A DNA stretch of 7,421 nt from Oscillospiraceae bacterium (GTDB lineage: Bacteria; Bacillota; Clostridia; Oscillospirales; Oscillospiraceae): contig JAISDV010000088.1 of the NCBI GenBank assembly GCA_031264545.1, positions 1 through 7,421 on the forward strand, read 5' to 3'. A program made the translations under genes and the position numbers. This document shows positions 5,450-7,421 of the stretch, one piece after another (the first letter of the stretch is position 1; each line of letters starts with the position of its first letter). Under the pieces are notes generated by a model. That model ran no database searches and was not told the origin of the DNA. It saw only the letters and a list, made by a program, of their open reading frames with translations.

Positions 5450-6142
5450 ATGTCTAAAAGAGCCCTGATCATAGAAGACGACGCAAATATCGCGGAGCTC
5501 CTGCGGCTTTACCTCGAAAAAGACGGCTTCGACGTCAGCCGCGCCGCCGACGGCGCGACCGGCGTGCGTATGGCGCTGGGCGACAATCCGGACGTTATCC
5601 TGCTCGACATTATGCTTCCCGTGCTGGATGGCTGGCAGGTCTGCCGGAAGATCCGCGAAGCTTCGCGCGTTCCGATCCTTATGCTCACGGCAAAGGGCGA
5701 AACCTTCGACAAGGTCAACGGGCTGGATATGGGCGCCGACGATTATATCGTCAAGCCCTTCGAGGTTAAGGAGCTGCTCGCCCGCATCCATGCCGTCATG
5801 CGCCGGACAGGACCGGAGGAAAAGCCGGGCGAAAAAAAGCTCAGCTTCGACAGGCTGACGATAAATCTCGATTCCTACGAGCTTGTGGTGGACGGCAAAA
5901 AAATTGAGACACCGCCTAAGGAGATGGAGCTTTTGTTCCACCTCGCCTCCTCGCCGAACCGGGTCTACACGCGCAATCAGCTGCTGGACGAGGTCTGGGG
6001 CTTCGACTACTTCGGCGATTCCCGCACGGTCGATGTCCATATCAAGCGCCTGCGTGAAAAGCTGGAGGGTGTGTCCGGCCAGTGGACGCTCAAAACTGTC
6101 TGGGGCGTCGGATATAAATTCGAGCTGAACGAAAAAACCTGA
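5450..6142 (+). CDS. OmpR/PhoB-family DNA-binding response regulator
   Basis: The product is a 230-aa cytoplasmic transcription regulator, the usual length for its family. The receiver domain (about 3-118) has the acidic pocket E9-D10-D11, the phosphate-accepting Asp53 in LLDIMLP, Thr80 in MLTAKGE and Lys102 in VKPFE, so phosphotransfer should work. A short linker leads to a winged-helix domain (about 130-227) with the recognition-helix region SRTVDVHIKRLREKL and the closing hairpin VWGVGYKFE. The ATG at 5450 has GGAAGGG 9 nt upstream. The frame opens earlier at a TTG (5432), but that codon overlaps the ribosome binding site. The kinase encoded 102 bp downstream is its expected partner. It is divergent from the amino acid importer and may control it, itself, or both; this is inferred from position only. 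Confidence 0.95.
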   Translation: MSKRALIIEDDANIAELLRLYLEKDGFDVSRAADGATGVRMALGDNPDVILLDIMLPVLDGWQVCRKIREASRVPILMLTAKGETFDKVNGLDMGADDYIVKPFEVKELLARIHAVMRRTGPEEKPGEKKLSFDRLTINLDSYELVVDGKKIETPPKEMELLFHLASSPNRVYTRNQLLDEVWGFDYFGDSRTVDVHIKRLREKLEGVSGQWTLKTVWGVGYKFELNEKT

Positions 6143-6156
6143 AACGGGTCGTCAGC

Positions 6157-6187
6157 CGCTTTCCGCCGCTTAAAGCGGCGGAAAGCG
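6157..6187 (+). other. Strong intercistronic hairpin between regulator and kinase genes
   Basis: CGCTTTCCGCCGC (6157-6169) and its exact complement (6175-6187) form a perfect 13-bp stem with a TTAAA loop. It starts 14 nt after the regulator stop and ends 57 nt before the kinase start. The next T-run (TTTT at 6198-6201) is ten bases past the stem, so efficient intrinsic termination is not expected. Partial attenuation or message processing between the two genes is possible. Confidence 0.65.
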
Positions 6188-6244
6188 CGAGGGCCCCTTT
6201 TCCGCTCTTGTCCGCCGGGTTGAGCGAAAGGAACGGTCATCAAC

Positions 6245-7421
6245 TTGAAAAGCATTTATTTCAAGCACTTCGTTATGACGGCGAAGCTGGTCGTTGTCAG
6301 CTTCTTCATACTGGGAACGTCCATCGTCATGCTGGGACGCAACTTTGCCCTGAATCAGAAGCGCGAGGACATCGCCCTCGGCGCGACGGAGATCTCCAGG
6401 GCGGCCTCGGCTTTCGTGTCGGAGAACAACGACCTGAACGCCTGGTATCTGAGACTCATCATCAGCTCGCTGGCCGAAAGCACGGGAAACCACATCCTGA
6501 TCACGGACATCTACGGCGTCATCGTCTCAAGCTCGGATATGGACGTCGTTTCTCCTTATATCGGCAAGCGGATCAACAGCCGCGTCATGGAGCGGCTTTA
6601 CAAGGACGGGCGCTTCCAGCAGATGACGACGCTCGACAGCATATATAACGAGCGCCCCTATTACATCGTTGCCCTCCCCTTTTTCGCCGGCAGCGGCCAT
6701 TCGCCCGTGGGCTATGTTTTTGTCGGCTCCGACTGCACGGAGATCGTGGACGCCTGGGCAACGGCCTCCTTGATTTTTGTCATCACGGCGTTCGCCGTCA
6801 TGACGCTCGCGCTCGCGCTTTCGCTTTACACGTCCAAGCGGCAGGCAGCGCCGCTGCTTGAGATCGCGGCGTCGGCACGGCGCTTCGCGCACGGCGATTT
6901 TTCTGCGCGCGTGGCGGACGAGGGGCGCGAGGATGAGATCGGCGAGCTGACCGAATCGTTTAATATAATGGCCGAATCACTCGAAAAATCCGAACAGCTC
7001 CGCAGCGAGTTCATCGCAAACCTTTCCCACGAACTGAAAACGCCCATGACCACTATCGCCGGCTTCGCGGACGGCATTCTCGACGGAACGATCCCGAAGG
7101 ACGAGCAGGACAAATACCTTTCCACCATTTCGAGCGAAACGAAGCGCCTGTCCCGTCTCGTCAGGCAGATGCTCCAGATGAGCCGCATACAGTCCGTCGA
7201 CACGCCCGCCCTGCTTGCCCGCAGCTTCAACCTTTCCGAGGTCATCATGCGCACGATACTCGCTTTCGAGGGCAAGATTACCCAGCAGGGCCTGGATGTC
7301 GACGCGCAGCTGCCCGAGGAGAGCATATTGGTCCGCGGCGACGAGGACTCCATCACGCAGGTGGTCTATAACCTGCTCGACAATGCCGTCAAGTTCTCAG
7401 AAAAGGACTCGACGCTTAAAA
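6245..7421 (+). CDS. Membrane sensor histidine kinase, C-terminus cut by right edge
   Basis: The visible 392 residues form a two-pass membrane sensor that should phosphorylate the regulator encoded upstream. TM1 is at about 13-31. An extracellular domain (about 32-168) with ITDIYGVIVSSSD and LPFFAG...VGYVFVG looks like a PDC/Cache-type ligand sensor. TM2 is at about 172-195 and a HAMP linker at about 196-248. The dimerisation domain carries SHELKTP, with His262 as the phosphorylation site. The ATPase domain begins with its N-box NLLDNAVKF (376-384); the G-boxes lie beyond the window. The start is set at TTG 6245: a TGA at 6221-6223 closes the frame upstream, AAAGGA lies 12 nt before the TTG, and MKSIYFKHF is a typical beginning for such kinases. 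An ATG at 6272 would cut into TM1. The ligand is unknown; an amino acid would fit the neighbouring importer but is a guess. Confidence 0.93.
   Translation, partial: MKSIYFKHFVMTAKLVVVSFFILGTSIVMLGRNFALNQKREDIALGATEISRAASAFVSENNDLNAWYLRLIISSLAESTGNHILITDIYGVIVSSSDMDVVSPYIGKRINSRVMERLYKDGRFQQMTTLDSIYNERPYYIVALPFFAGSGHSPVGYVFVGSDCTEIVDAWATASLIFVITAFAVMTLALALSLYTSKRQAAPLLEIAASARRFAHGDFSARVADEGREDEIGELTESFNIMAESLEKSEQLRSEFIANLSHELKTPMTTIAGFADGILDGTIPKDEQDKYLSTISSETKRLSRLVRQMLQMSRIQSVDTPALLARSFNLSEVIMRTILAFEGKITQQGLDVDAQLPEESILVRGDEDSITQVVYNLLDNAVKFSEKDSTLK

Noticed and set aside
5366..6040. Minus-strand frame of 224 codons
   Set aside because: It is antisense to the response regulator gene and extends over its promoter; no domain is seen.
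6208..6648. Plus-strand frame of 146 codons starting before the kinase
   Set aside because: It is out of frame with the kinase, which has clear membrane, HAMP and catalytic segments; its product has a shadow-like composition.

Overview
The window looks like chromosomal DNA of a GC-rich member of the Clostridia, perhaps an Oscillospiraceae-type gut bacterium. This is inferred from lipoproteins and transporter genes of clostridial type, AGGAGG-like ribosome binding sites, sigma-A-like promoters, and a membrane-anchored MutS-like protein of a kind I associate with Firmicutes. The genus cannot be fixed from this sequence. I see no tRNA, rRNA, CRISPR array, insertion sequence or phage gene.

Layout, left to right. 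Positions 1-944 (minus) hold the N-terminal part of a MutS-related membrane protein that runs off the left edge. Positions 1009-1812 (minus) hold a lipoprotein whose periplasmic-binding-protein domain has its segments in permuted order; it lies 64 bp upstream of the MutS-like gene and probably shares its transcript. Positions 1965-2525 (minus) hold a flavodoxin-fold, FMN-reductase-like protein with four clustered cysteines and its own good promoter. Positions 2793-5202 (minus) form a complete polar amino acid ABC importer operon in the order binding lipoprotein, permease, ATPase. A 247-bp AT-rich divergent region (5203-5449) follows. Positions 5450-7421 (plus) carry a two-component system: an OmpR/PhoB-type response regulator and a sensor histidine kinase cut by the right edge.

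How the parts may work together. The importer should capture an amino acid through its lipoprotein and pump it in with ATP. The two-component system is transcribed divergently from the same control region. That region holds two near-identical, oppositely oriented 13-nt elements, one in each promoter area, so coupled or auto-regulation is a reasonable hypothesis. Strong stem-loops lie between the binding-protein and permease genes and between the regulator and kinase genes. Both fit stepped expression within an operon, with much binding protein and little permease, and much regulator and little kinase; the kinase also appears to use a TTG start.

The most unusual item is the 1009-1812 lipoprotein. 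Its residues about 36-84 match the C-terminal end of the conventional binding protein encoded at 4324-5202, while its residues about 101-267 match that protein's earlier part and stop where the C-terminal segment would begin. It therefore reads as a circular permutation, and it lacks the usual TPER ligand-binding motif.
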